The notes: generated by a model from the sequence alone, not told the origin. A stretch of DNA of 64,000 nucleotides from Lamellibrachia satsuma (GCA_033239005.1 BSQZ01000006.1:10197162-10261161); one strand, 5' to 3'; shown: positions 1-10,593, counted from the first letter of the stretch. Numbers and translations: made by a program.

Positions 1-287
1 GTTTAGTGTCTACAATTTTTCCAGTACTGATTCATTCACACTTGTACTAATTCACACATGTCTGAACCTGATCTGTCTCAGGCTAGTGACTGCAGACCTG
101 CTGGAGATGCCACTGGGTGTCAGTGCCAGTGGGTGACATGGAATTGAAATATCAATTAATACCAAGTTTACTACCCTTACTGGTAACATCAATTAATTAA
201 ACTAAGTTAACTTAGTTGACCAACCAAACAGCTTGAACAATATGTTGTTCCTGAACAGCAACATGAGAAAGAAGTAGTAGTAGCTAG

Positions 288-367
288 CACTAGCTACTAG
301 CTAGCTAGTACTAGCTACTAGCTAGCTAGTACTAGCTACTAGCTAGCTAGTACTAGCTACTAGCTAG
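288..367. repeat. 21-bp tandem repeat, about 3.8 copies
   Basis: Unit actagctactagctagctag-t, made almost entirely of CTAG-rich self-complementary words, so each unit can fold on itself. Confidence 0.85.
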
Positions 368-719
368 ACACTACTAGACAACAACTGACATTAGTATTTC
401 AGTAGACAGCAGACTGGTAGACATTATACAATGTTCAGATATTAATGTTATTTAATAAAACAGTACGTATATATTACAGTTTATTTGTGTTTAATTTTTA
501 TCATAAGATAGGTTTATCTTTTCTTAATTTAGCGGGCATGTGGGCTGTGGGCTTACCCGTCTGTGGCACATGGGCTGGGCCAGGGCTTGAAACATCCGGG
601 CATTGCCTGGGCCTAAATTCAAATTTGTTGGCCTGGGCCAGGCTGGGTTTGACAAATTTTTGCAGGCCAGGGTCGGGCCTGGATTCTAACTGCTGGCTGG
701 GCTTGGGCTTAACTTATAG

Positions 720-1030
720 GCCCGTGCAGGCACTAGTGTGGATGTATGCTGAATCATTTGTACTTTGTCCCACTTCTTGGTCGATGCATTTCTTGGAACT
801 AGACGTGCTCGCTCCCTACCTTCAAAATGCATTGCCAGGAAATGCCTTTTGCATTACGCAATCGACCAGCAGCGACAGCTCCACAGCCAATTAAAGTTAA
901 GTTCCTGTATGCCAGCCTCGTAAATTCAAGCTCACAATCATATTGGTCAACACAGTAACTGAAAATCACTATTTCAACAGGTCAGTCTGCCAGGGTTACT
1001 GATGGCGGCGAAGATAGGGCTATTCTTAGT
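720..1030. repeat. Dispersed repeat shared with 37925-38100
   Basis: The two regions share words in the same order: gtgtggatg, then tttgtcccacttc or tcgtcccacttcc, then gccaattaa, then ttggtcaacacagtaac or ttggttaactcagcaac, then cagggtta. Similarity was judged by eye. Class unknown. Confidence 0.55.
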
Positions 1031-1305
1031 CTCTATTAAATAGGTTTGATTTTTTGCTATGTGATTCTGAAACGAGATGGGAAAAAATGTAATTGCTCAA
1101 GCAGCTTTAAAGTCTTCCTAGGCAGCAAATATATTTAATTCTACTAGTCATATATGGAGGTAATAGACAAAGTTAGTTAAACTATTAAGATACTTTTCAT
1201 AGTATTCACATGCTGACAGGACCCGATGTATGTGACTGCTACCATAGACTGGCATTGTTGTCCTCTGGGTGTTGGTGTTCATTATGCATGTCTTTGTGTC
1301 CCCAG

Positions 1306-1372
1306 ATGATATCAGTGTCAACTCAGAAGGCAACTTCTCATACCAGGGCATCTCAGATGCAGGACTTTACAG
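1306..1372 (+). CDS. PCYT2: PCYT2 exon: end of first cytidylyltransferase domain
   Basis: The exon follows a cccag acceptor and ends at ag|gtaaaat. It reads (D)DISVNSEGNFSYQGISDAG-LY plus a split Arg codon, matching the stretch before the RTxGVSTT signature. Confidence 0.92.
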
Positions 1373-2540
1373 GTAAAATATGTGAGAAGATAAAATAACG
1401 GCTGGGAAAAAAATGTAGGTTTGCAACAGAATTGCAGAAGCTACCATATATCTTTTTTTTCTTCTTCCCCCTCGGTCCATTGCGGGGTGGGGGCCACATT
1501 GCATAGTCTGTTCTACCTTCTCGATGAGTCGTCTCCATCCATAGCGATCTTCTGCCATTCTTTCCAACTCTCGACTGTTCAGCTCTTTCAAGTTTTCTCT
1601 TATCTCTGTCCCTCCATCTTAATTTCCGATCTTCTCATTTGACCCTCTTCTGTTTTCTCTGCTCTCTTTGTAAGTCTTTCCTCACTCATACTCTGTATGT
1701 GTTTTTAGTTCCCCCATCTTCCTTCTGTCGTCTCGTTTCACTTTACACATCCTCCTAACCCAGTTGTTCTGTCTTCTCGTTTCACTTTACACATTCTCCT
1801 AACCCATTTGTTCTCTGTCTTCTCATTTCACTTTACACATTCTCATAACCCAGTTGTTCTCTGTCTTCTCATTTCACTTTACACATTCTCCTAACCCAGT
1901 TGTTCTCTGTCTTCTCGTTTCACTTTACACATTCTCCTAACCCAGTTGTTCTCTGTCTTCTCATTTCACTTTACACATCCTCCTAACCCAGTTGTTCTCT
2001 GTCTTCTCGTTTCACTTTACACATCCTCCTAACCCAGTTGTTCTCTGTTTTCTCGTTTCACTTTACACATTCTCCTAACCCAGTTGTTCTCTGTCTTCTC
2101 GTTTCACTTTACACATCCTCCTAACCCAGTTGTTCTCTGTTTTCTCGTTTCACTTTACACATTCTCATAACCCAGTTGTTCTCTGTCTTCTCATTTCACT
2201 TTACACATTCTCCTAAACCAGTTGTTCTCTGTCTTCTCGTTTCACTTTATACATTCTCCTAACCCAGTTGTTCTCTGTCTTCTCGTTTCACATTACACAT
2301 CCTCCTAACCCAGTTGTTCTCTGTCTTCTCGTTTCACTTTACACATTCTCCTAACCCAGTTGTTCTCTGTCTTCTCGTTTCACTTTACACATTCTCCTAA
2401 CCCAGTTGTTCTCTGCTGCTTACAGCTTCTCCTCCTGTCTCTGTCAGTGCAACAACCAATATGCACAATCTTGTACCACAAGAGCATATTACAAAAGGGA
2501 GAATTATATATGTGTATATATATATATATATATTCCCTTT

Positions 2541-2609
<69 letters not shown>

Positions 2610-5600
2610 TTTTAATTTGTGTGCAACTGGCTACAGCTCTGTGCACACGCACATGCACACACACGCATAATTAGTATGCACATATTAACATAGTACTAAC
2701 ACAAAACTTTGTTGCAGAATTTGTGTTACTTTATTAAAATGTTGAGGGGAGCAGGATTCATCAAGTCTGATCACACACAGTATTGGACTCCCCTGAGCTC
2801 TTACCAAGGCCATTTCACTGTATTTGTGACAAACACATTATGTTTTAGGGTCATTCCACGAACTAAGGGTGTCTCCACTACAGCTCTAGTTGGCAGGTGA
2901 GCAATAGGACGAGTTTCTTTCTAGCTACCTTTCATGACAATAGTTCTTTTTGTAAGCAATGTTGGACTCTCAATCGAGAGATTCCAGGTTCGAATCCTCT
3001 TGCTGCCATTTTCAAAGCTTTGGCAATTTCGTTCACCCCACATTGCCACAGTTCACTCAGCTGAGTACTCGACTGTAGACAGTGCTTTGAACAGTCCAAG
3101 ACTGGATGCTGCACTATATACAACGTAAGTTATATGGCATTTTCCGTATAATCATTCCAGGTAAAATTATGTATGTTTGATTGACAGGAAGGCATGTAGC
3201 TATTAACTAAACCATTGGCACTAGATCCTCATTTGGAAGGTCCGTGTGCCATGTGCAGTTGGTTACTGAGTCTACTGGTACACTTTTGATATTTGTAAAA
3301 CATGTATGTCATATATTTATGTAAAAAATTCTGTATTTTCATGAAACATAAAATGCATGTTACTGCTTGGCTTAGCCTGGTGTTCCTTATGTCCAGAATA
3401 CTGCTGGCCACGAGGTCACACCACGAAATTGAGGAGGACAAAGTGTTAGACAAAGCTTGCATGCAGAACATCGCCCAGGTAGGTTGTCTCACCACCAGGT
3501 GCAGCGCTCAAAGTAGTGACCCTACACAGAAATGTTGCTGATTTTTAAATCCTGCAACTAAATATTAATTCATGCCGCAATAACGAAAGCTGTTTTTGAG
3601 TTCTTAGTTTATTTATTTAAGAAATGGAAATGCTCCTCACAATTGAAAGGTCCCTCCTCAATTCAGTCTTTTCAGTTGTCAAACCTATCTAGTATCCACT
3701 AAAACAAGCTAGCGTATTTAAGCAAATTTTTTATTTAGTTTTCATGAAATCATTGGATATACAATTAAATTATTTTTGACCACATCCGCATTCACAATTC
3801 TGTGGTTCAGCTATATATGCTATGACATAAGGCAACTTACCTGATGCAACTATCAAAGTAATTTCTTTCAATGATTTTAATGAAAGTACGCATATAACTT
3901 ATGTAGGTTTGAATTGTGGCGATGAGTGAACTGTGGCAATGTGGGGTGAAATAAATTGCCAAAGCTTTGAAAATGGCAGCAAGAGGATTCGAACCTGGAT
4001 TCTCTCGATTGAGAGTCTGACATTACTTACAAAAAGCACTTATAACACACTGCAGATTTCAACAAGCCTTATTTGAGATGCGCTAAATGAATTGACGAGG
4101 GAGATTTAAGTGTTTGACATACATTTGGAGTTTTGTTTTTCTGAGAATGACCAGAGAAGAACCTGTTGTATCGTTGCAGAACGGAGCTGCCAGGAGTCCT
4201 GCTACAGGGATATCGCAGTTCTTTCCCAGCACAAAGCGCATAGCTGAGTTTTCCACTGGCCAACAACCAAAGCAAGGAGACAGAGTCATCTATGTCACCG
4301 GGGCATTCGATTTGTTTCATGTAGGACACCTGAAGTTCCTCGAAAAGGCCTTAGATGAGGGCGATTACCTCTTGGTCGGCATCCACACAGACCCGGTGAG
4401 GATTCAAGTTGCTACTAAAAGCCACTGCACAGTCATGACTCATTAAGATGTGACAGTCTGCGATAGTCTAGTTGTAATGATAGCTGTTTTCTTGGAGTGG
4501 ACATTGCACGACGATTGCTACGCACACTTACAACTCAACTGCCAGTGATTCGCCATTATTTTGGTGTTGCGAACTGCATGTACATGCGCCCTCTTGTGGT
4601 TACTTTTGGTCATGATTGCGTAAACCAACCATTGGTCAAAATGTGGCGACAAACCAATTGGTCAAGACGGTGACAAATCAAAATTGAGAATGTTGTTAAA
4701 ATAATAAATTAATACAAAATAAATAATAAAATGAATAAACTGTCACTTTGTTGCCGCTTTTATAGGCTTCCTTTGCCTTTGAAGAGTCCATTTACCATAA
4801 AATATGGCACTATTTTTTACAATTTATTAACAGAGGATTAGAAATTATACACATCTGTGAATTGCTTAAAATCAATTGGTATCGTATATAACTGAAATAA
4901 TGAATAATACAATATACAGATATATAACTCCGCAGAAATATGCCAAATCACTGAGCACAGGGTTTCATGTAGCCTCAGTTACTTGTCATGCTGTTAATGG
5001 CCAATGGAACCCTGACAATAGAGATGTGTTGTAAAGACAGTGCACACTGGTGATTGTTGAGTCTCATTGAGTCGGCATATATTGTAGTGTGGATATGTTA
5101 AAAAAATTTATTGACAGATCTGATAAGGGCAGTTTAACATAAATAAAAAATGTTGGACTCTCAATAAGTCAATTGTTCTCTTGCCATCTGGAACTTATCA
5201 CATTGAATGGGAATTTGTTAAAAATCTTGAATGTACAGTAGATGGCATAAATAAATAACATTGTTATGTCTCAAGTGGTTATACTCCAAACAGCCCAAAC
5301 TTGGGCTAACGCAGGAGTTTGTGGTGGACTGTGCGCATGCGCTGTGGGTGGTACAGACAACTAAAAGACTAGTATCTTTAATGTGTCTGAAATGGTTTAT
5401 CTGATAGCTTTATTTATTTTATGTATAGGATGTTAATCGAAAAATTTGAATAGGTTGGTTATGTGTATGGATACTGTCACTGCCTTGCCATATGCACACA
5501 TAGACAGTCTCCATACCCACACCATGGATAAATTTACGCTGAGCACTGTATTTTAAAGTCAGTTTAGGTGAGGAGGTGTGGTGAAAGGGAGTTCCATAAT

Positions 5601-8600
5601 AGCTTCTTGAAATGATTTTGGGTTTTTTATGTTGGTAATTTTTAGTGGAATCATATTCCATATGCGAATGGCTCTGGGATAAAATGAAAAGACCATTGCA
5701 TTTATACGACACCTGGGGGCTATGTATTGTCCACGGGTTTGAGAGCGGATTAGTAGGCCTGGAGGGGGAGTGATCTCAATAATGTTATTTAGAATTTTGT
5801 AGAAGGTTGTTGTCTAAGGTCATTGAGCAGGGTTTGACATTGAGAAAGTAGGTTTTATTTCTACACTGTTGTTTCTTGGTGCCAAAACAGTTTGTGACTC
5901 GGTGCCACCCAAATATGACCCTCCAAATACCACCCCTTCTGTTTCTTTTAGGTGGCCAACAAATACAAAGGGGAGAACTACCCAGTCATGAATATGCATG
6001 AACGAGTGCTCACTGTACTTAGTTTAAAGGTGAGTGTTAACTGTACGTAGTACCAAGGTGTGTGTTCAGTGTACTCAATATCAAGGTGAATGTGCATCAT
6101 GCTCAAGTAATTGCCCAGTATCCTCACTAGTGACATCATTTTCTGTGTTGTCTCCAGTGTGATATCCGTCACACTGTCATACAAAACCTGCCGTATGTCA
6201 CACAGTGCAACAATAACTGAAGAGCTTCTAAAACACGATAAATCCATTTTTGTTATTTTGTAAAAAGTGACAATTTCGGCTGCGTAAAAATGGTATTAAA
6301 AATATTAAGTAGACATGTTTTGTGTAGCTAGTGAAGATTATCTATTCATAAAATTAAAATCTAGAACTTTAAGTTTGCCTCAAAAATTTTCATTATTTAA
6401 TAAAATTGTATAAAAAACAATATATCCATGATATTGTACCCGATTCATTTTTGTGATCGCCAATAAATGAAGCAGGTTTGACCCTATGCCACCTTGTCTG
6501 GAAACTAATACAACTTGTTAACCCTCCCATCTCCATTCGATTTTTATCACTCATCTCATTTCACAAAAAATCTAAAAGAACCTATCTAGTATCGACTATG
6601 ACATGCTAGCTTGTTTGTATAAAACATTTTATTTAGTAATTAATCATCAGACAAACTACTAAATTATTTTTTACCAGATCCGGTAAAAATTTTGCAAATA
6701 AAAGACAATTGTCCGGCCTCATATACAAAGCTATTTCACAAGTAACATGATCTAATGGTCCGACCTCATATACAACTAACGGGCAAAATAAATTCTTTCG
6801 ATGATTTTAATAAAAGTATGCGCTCTTTTATTAAACCAACCGTGCATATTACTATTTGCACGCATGCACACACACACGCACGCACACATGCACGCACACA
6901 TGCACGCACACACTTGCGACGGGCTAAATGACGCATGCACACACACACGCACGCACACATGCACGCACACACTTGCGATGGGCTAAATGAATTGAGGACA
7001 GTTTTAACAGAGGTACAAGACTTGGACTATCATCTCTATATAGATGTTAGCAACAATTGTACTCAAGGTCTGTTCACGTGGTTTGTTGCAGTACGTCGAC
7101 GAGGTGTTGATTGGTGCCCCATACATTCTCACGGAGGACCTCATGAACTACTACAACATTCACCTGGTGGTGCATGGCAGCACACCAGTTACGCCAAATC
7201 CAGATGGTTCTGATCCATTTGCGGTAAGGAATAGTTTGCAGGTTCACCACAAGGCAGAAGTTTAGGATCATTTAATTATTTACGTAAAAACAAACCATGG
7301 GAAAACGATCCACGCCTCCTGTATGCACACCGTACACATCAGATCTAACCCCCTCTTGTCGTACGGTGTAATGCTAGTGGTGACCAAGCTAAATCTATGA
7401 ATAACGCCACGCCAGACGTACTGATGCTGAACCAATGTTCAAAACCTCTTGCCACTTTTTGAAACTATGGCAATTTCGTTCACCAGTTTACTCAGCTGAG
7501 TAGTTGGCTATGGACAGTGGTGGATATGTGAACAATAACTGCAGCATGGCTGAATGCTTCCCAGAGAAATTTAGATGGTGTTGGAGCATGTATGCCAAGG
7601 GGTGAAGCATGGATGGTGCACAATATAAGACTGGATGGTGCACAATATAAGACTGGATGGTTCACAATATAAGACTGGATGGTGCACAATATAAGACTGG
7701 ATGGTGCACAATATAAGACTGGATGGTGCACAATATAAGACTGGATGGTGCACAATATAAGACTGGATGGTGCACAATATAAGACTGGATGGTGCACAAT
7801 ATAAGACTGGATAGCGCACAGTTTAAGACTGGTTAGTGCACAGTATAAGACTGGATGGTGCACACAGAAGATTGGATAGTGCACAGTATAAGACTGGTTA
7901 GTCCACAGTTTAAGACTGGTTAGTGCACAGTATAAGACTGGATGGTGCACACATAAGACTGGATAGTGCACAGTATAAGACTGGTTAGTGCACAGTTTAA
8001 GACTGGTTAGTGCACAGTATAAGACTGGATGGTGCACACAGAAGACTATATAGTGCACAGTATAAGACTGGTTAGTGCACAGTTTAAGACTGGTTAGTGC
8101 ACGGTATAAGACTGGATGGTGCACACAGAAGACTGGATATTGCACAGTATAAGACTGGTTAGTGCACAATATAAGACTGGATAGCGCACATTTTAAGACT
8201 GGTTAGTGAACAGTATAAGACTGGATGGTGCACACAGAAGACTGGGTAGTGCACAGTATAAGACTGGTTAGTGCACAATATAAGACTGGATAGTGTACAC
8301 TGTTAGACTCGATAGTGCACAGTATAAGACTGGATAGTGCACAGTATAAGACTGGATAGTGCACAATATGAGAATAACTTTATTTTTTGCCTATGTGAAA
8401 CGCTTGTGTTTTTGCAGGTTCCAAAGCGCATGGGAAAGTTCAAGGTCATAGACAGCGGCTGTGAACTCAGGTCAGAGAAGATCATAGACCGCATCATCAA
8501 GAACAGGTGAATCAAATATATCAGTCGAGAGAACCCGGGTTCGAATCCTCATTAGTCACTCCACGTGGCCTCGGTTTACTTGGCTGTAAATGAGTACCTG

Positions 8601-10513
8601 GCTATAGACAGTGGTATATAAGTGAACGAGTAGTCTTCATTTAGTAATTGCTTCCCAGAGAAGACGAGATGACGTTGAAATATACAGGTCTGCCAGGGGG
8701 TGAAGTGTAAAGGAACAGGTCTGCCAGGGGGTGAAGTGTAAAGGAACAGGTCTGCCAGGGGGTGAAGTGTAAAGGAACACGTCTGCCAGGGGCTGAAGTG
8801 TAAAGTGCTTTGAACAGTCCGAAGCACTGGATACTGCACCATATACAAACGTACCATGAGTACTTCCAGTTAATGTGCGGTGCTTACTTAGGGTCAGTTT
8901 GCTCGCTGGGTGAATAAGCCATCGACAAAAGTACTCCACTAATCCTGTTTTGTGTCATCTTCATGAGTTAATTCCAGGTTAATTCCCATCCTCTTAATTT
9001 TGACATCAAAGTCCCGCCACCACGTTTCTAAGCCATGGCATCCTCTTCCTCCTGTGAAATTCCACATGAGTGCACATATGGCATGTAATAATGTTTGGTA
9101 ATTTTACTGCCATATTTGACCAGTTGAAAAACATGGACATGTAGATGGGTATTTTACTTGTAGATGGGTATTTTACTTGTAAGTTTGTTGCACGATGGCA
9201 CTTTGTGTGCCTGACAATTATTGGGTTAGTAGCAGTTGACAATAAATCCAAGGATTATCTTTACCAATGTAACAGAACAGTTTGGTTAATTGGAAAGTTG
9301 GCTGCGATCGACCTCCAGAAAGAGGGTCTGAGTCTTCCGGCATGCATGGGATACCAAGGTAGTCCTGTATCTCTGTTTCGGTGTCGGTGTGAGAGGAAAC
9401 AACATTCATGGTAGTGTTGATGAGAGCACTAAAGAAGTCAGAATGTTTCTTTGTGGGGGGTTCATCAGTGGAGATTGCATGTGTTCTCGCTGCAGGATCT
9501 GCAGGTGTTTCAGCCGTGGCCTCCATCATAAGGTCAGCCATGTGGATGATCTGTTCAGCCAGAGTACACCTCTGCAGTTTAAATCTTGCTGATGCTGTCA
9601 GAAATGGATCAAGTTTCTCATAATGTGATTTTTCTGCACAGATTCTTTTAAGGCAATGACACAATTACTTCAGTCAGTGCTGCCATTTCTGACTTGAGAA
9701 TGTGAATGCATGGTACAACCATACTGCCAGTCATAACATTGTCCCCATGATCACGTTGTGAACACATGGTACAACCATACTGCCAGTGTCCCCATGATCA
9801 TGTTGTGAACACATGGTACAACCATACTGCCAGTCACAACATTGTCCCTCAGATCACAGTGTGAACACATGGTACAACCATACTAATACTACAAGTCAAC
9901 GTTGTCCCCCTGTTCGAAATGTGAACACATGGTACAACCTTACTGCCAGTCACAACATTGTGTCCATGAACACAATGCAAACACATGGTACAGCCATACT
10001 ATCAGTCACAACATTGTCCCCCTGATCACAATGCAAACACATGGTACAACCTTACTGCCTGTCACAACATTGTACCCCTGATTACAATGCGAACACATGG
10101 TACAACCATACTACCAATCACATTTCCCCCCTGGTCACAATGCGAACTCATGGTACAACCATACTGCCAGTCACAACATTGTCTCCCTGATTACAATGCG
10201 AACACATGGTACAACCATGCTACCAGTCACAACATTGTACCAAATGTGAACACACGGTTGGTGCTGAATTAGCTCCTGCCAAAACTAGTTGTGATAATGG
10301 AGCAAAGTACCACGGATCTAGTTGAAAATGACACTACATAAGACATCATTATGTTCAGGTTGCTGTACAAAGTACCACGATTATCTTGTCTAGGTGTATA
10401 ATGATACTACGTAAGACGTCATCATTATTTTCAGGTTGCTGTACGAAGAACGCAACAGAAAGAAAGAAGCAAAAGAGATAAAGTTTATCGAGGAACATGG
10501 CATTCCACACTGA
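1306..10513 (+). CDS. PCYT2: Ethanolamine-phosphate cytidylyltransferase, 3' part (8 exons, 5' end outside window)
   Basis: PCYT2 joins CTP and phosphoethanolamine to give CDP-ethanolamine, the regulated step of the Kennedy pathway to phosphatidylethanolamine. Exons are 1306-1372, 2849-2896, 3397-3478, 4180-4395, 5952-6029, 7092-7223, 8418-8506 and 10435-10513. All junctions are GT-AG with matching phases and encode 263 residues up to a TGA. The visible protein holds the end of the first cytidylyltransferase domain (DDISVNSEG, then the RTKGVSTT signature), a linker, and the second domain with its HVGH nucleotide-binding motif (4318-4329) and NYPVMNMHER. It ends in a Lys/Glu-rich helix (KKEAKEI), as in animal PCYT2. 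Human PCYT2 has about 389 residues, so some 110-125 N-terminal residues, including the first HxGH motif, lie upstream of base 1. Identification is from recognised family motifs; no alignment was run. Confidence 0.95.
1440..1700 (-). pseudogene. LINE ORF2 C-terminal relic
   Basis: Read on the minus strand it gives ELNSRELERMAEDRYGWRRL then IEKV, which resembles the Cys/Trp-containing C-terminal end of non-LTR retrotransposon ORF2 (pattern xxAxDRxxWRxLV). Stops and frame breaks occur upstream. It directly abuts the 46-bp minisatellite. Confidence 0.55.
1720..2414. repeat. 46-bp minisatellite, about 15 copies
   Basis: Unit starts ctgtcttctcgtttcacttt and ends ctaacccagttgttct. Copies differ by C/T and A/G changes. 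It lies in the PCYT2 intron 1373-2848. Confidence 0.95.
2508..2668. repeat. (TA)n / (CA)n microsatellite
   Basis: Two long TA runs and a CA run, followed by mixed CA/CG words. The small ORFs here are repeat artefacts. Confidence 0.95.
2849..2896 (+). CDS. PCYT2: PCYT2 48-bp exon carrying RTKGVSTT
   Basis: A small exon between ttttag and gtgagc, completing split Arg codons at both ends. It encodes VIPRTKGVSTTALVGR. The RTxGVSTT signature contacts CTP in this family. The next residue is Ala where animal PCYT2 usually has Asp. Confidence 0.92.
2934..3128 (+). mobile_element. tRNA-derived SINE, short copy
   Basis: The head carries a box B-like ggttcgaatcc after gactctcaatcgagag. The body reads cagttcactcagctgagtac, and the tail reads gctttgaacagtccaagact followed by gctgcactatata. 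Related copies are at 3903-4037, 7466-7620, 8520-8860, 14650-14945 and 33345-33840. It is not a functional tRNA gene. Confidence 0.8.
3397..3478 (+). CDS. PCYT2: PCYT2 linker exon
   Basis: The acceptor is gtccag and the donor cag|gtaggt. It starts ILLATRSHH, which aligns with MLLMTKAHH of other PCYT2 proteins, and continues into an acidic variable linker. The exon ends in phase 0. Confidence 0.88.
3640..4112 (+). mobile_element. MITE-like element, full copy with nested SINE
   Basis: The ends are inverted: ggtccctcctcaattcag near 3647 and gaattgacgagggaga near 4090. The body carries the family words caaacctatctagtatccac and ttttatttagttttcatgaa. The family recurs at 6530-7010, 15055-15200, 27460-27990, 41430-41815, 47390-47485, 51640-51812, 55075-55165, 56350-57545 and 58595-58735. 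No protein is coded. It overlaps the start of PCYT2 intron material only. Confidence 0.75.
3903..4037 (-). mobile_element. SINE nested in the MITE, with short target duplication
   Basis: The reverse copy of the SINE head (ggattcgaacctgg) interrupts the MITE. The word acttat occurs at 3897-3902 and 4038-4043, and other MITE copies read straight through (acttatattcacacactacag). Confidence 0.75.
4180..4395 (+). CDS. PCYT2: PCYT2 exon: second cytidylyltransferase domain with HVGH
   Basis: Seventy-two codons. The start at 4180 (after tcgttgcag) was chosen because the upstream exon ends in phase 0 and this is the AG that keeps frame. An upstream ATG at 4147 is intronic. It contains ATGISQF, then GDRVIYVTGAFDLFHVGH, the Rossmann-type strand and HxGH motif of the second domain. 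The donor is ccg|gtgagg. Confidence 0.93.
4480..5110. repeat. Dispersed repeat related to 16740-16960
   Basis: 4735-4925 and 16765-16930 share ttgttgccgcttttatag / tttgtaactgcttttatag, cataaaatatggc / cataaaatatagc and later AT-rich words. Class unknown; the second copy lies near the THAP relic. Confidence 0.55.
5570..5830 (-). pseudogene. LINE ORF2 C-terminal fragment, open frame
   Basis: On the minus strand a stop-free frame reads LYKILNNIIEITPPPGLLIR, then IAPRCRINAMVFSFYPRAIR, then IWNMIPLKITNIKNPKSF. The pattern (LYKIxN...RAIRxWN.LP..I) is typical of the C-terminal end of CR1/L2-type non-LTR retrotransposons. It is 5' truncated, in PCYT2 intron 4396-5951. Confidence 0.7.
5952..6029 (+). 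CDS. PCYT2: PCYT2 exon (NYPVMNMHER)
   Basis: Twenty-six codons between cttttag and gtgagtg, phase 0 at both ends. It encodes VANKYKGENYPVMNMHERVL, a strongly conserved stretch of the second domain. Confidence 0.95.
6530..7010 (+). mobile_element. MITE-like element with internal CA/CG microsatellite
   Basis: Family words ctatctagtatcgactatgac and gggctaaatgaattgaggac. At 6865-6975 two blocks of cacacacgcacgcacacatg are duplicated with an intervening cttgcgacgggctaaatgac. Confidence 0.75.
7092..7223 (+). CDS. PCYT2: PCYT2 exon (VDEVLIGAPY)
   Basis: Forty-four codons between gtttgttgcag and gtaagg, phase 0. It encodes YVDEVLIGAPYILTEDLM and VVHGSTPV...DGSDPF, matching the second-domain active-site rim of PCYT2. 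Confidence 0.95.
7466..7620 (+). mobile_element. SINE body feeding a tandem array
   Basis: Carries the SINE words cagtttactcagctgagtag, gctatggacagtgg and gaatgcttcccagagaaat. It runs directly into the 22-bp array. Confidence 0.7.
7610..8375. repeat. 22-bp array expanded from the SINE tail
   Basis: Unit aagactggatggtgcacaat-at, first as a plain array, then mixed in a higher-order pattern with ggttagtgcacagtt variants. It matches the SINE tail (aagactggatgctgcactat). The 225-aa minus ORF is an artefact of the array. Confidence 0.92.
8418..8506 (+). CDS. PCYT2: PCYT2 exon (VPKRMGKFKVIDSG)
   Basis: Twenty-nine codons plus two bases between tttttgcag and gtgaat. It encodes VPKRMGKFKVIDSG...IIDRIIKN with a split Arg completed in the last exon. 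Confidence 0.95.
8520..8860 (+). mobile_element. tRNA-derived SINE with internal 31-bp array
   Basis: The head has gggttcgaatcctcattag, the body cctggctatagacagtgg and gaacgagtagtcttcat. Four copies of a 31-bp unit (gtctgccagggggtgaagtg...) lie at about 8687-8803. The tail is gctttgaacagtccgaag, then ggatactgcaccatata. Confidence 0.82.
9218..9664 (-). pseudogene. hAT transposase C-terminal relic
   Basis: A 148-codon open frame on the minus strand contains DPFLTASARFKLQRC, resembling the LDPRFKL segment, and ETEIQDYLGIP...DPLSGGRSQPTFQLTKL, resembling the dimerisation segment (DPLxWWxxxxxxFPxLAKLA) of hAT/ZBED transposases. GG replaces the usual WW, and it stops before the last conserved block. 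It lies in PCYT2 intron 8507-10434. Function is unlikely. Confidence 0.65.
9708..10256. repeat. 56-57-bp minisatellite, about 9.5 copies
   Basis: Unit acacatggtacaaccatact, then gccagtcacaacattgtcc, then a variable cctgatcacaatgcga. Copies have indels. Confidence 0.93.
10435..10513 (+). CDS. PCYT2: PCYT2 last coding exon with stop
   Basis: Follows attttcag and completes the split Arg. It encodes LLYEERNRKKEAKEIKFIEE and ends at TGA 10511-10513. Confidence 0.95.
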
Positions 10514-10587
10514 CTGCTGGCTGAACCCCTGGTGGACAGAGTTGAGACCACAAATCAGGGTTTTTATTAGCGCTTTTTTCTGTACTG

Positions 10588-10593
10588 AATAAA
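10588..10593 (+). promoter_or_regulatory. PCYT2: Candidate PCYT2 polyadenylation signal
   Basis: AATAAA lies 75 bases after the PCYT2 stop on the coding strand. Other weaker signals occur further down, so the true cleavage site is not fixed. Confidence 0.5.

Larger units (their letters stand above)
1..1305. other. PCYT2 upstream intron, no exon recognised
   Basis: Must contain intron sequence if PCYT2 starts to the left. I see a 21-bp palindromic tandem repeat (288-367), a stretch of GGGCTGGGCC-like repeats (535-730) and a dispersed repeat (about 720-1030). No PCYT2 exon motif was found. Confidence 0.6.

Noticed and set aside
445..894. 149-codon ORF
   Set aside because: Made of GGGCTGGGCC-like repeats plus a dispersed repeat; no protein family or splice support.
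2955..3010. tRNA gene
   Set aside because: Only a box B-like segment and partial arms are present, and the same sequence recurs as a SINE head.
4114..4446. Reading 4114-4446 as one exon with its own ATG
   Set aside because: The frame matches PCYT2 only from 4180 to 4395; phase and homology give those splice sites.
7492..8169. 225-codon minus-strand ORF with a periodic Cys/His/Tyr pattern
   Set aside because: Periodicity equals the 22-bp SINE-tail array; not a zinc-finger gene.
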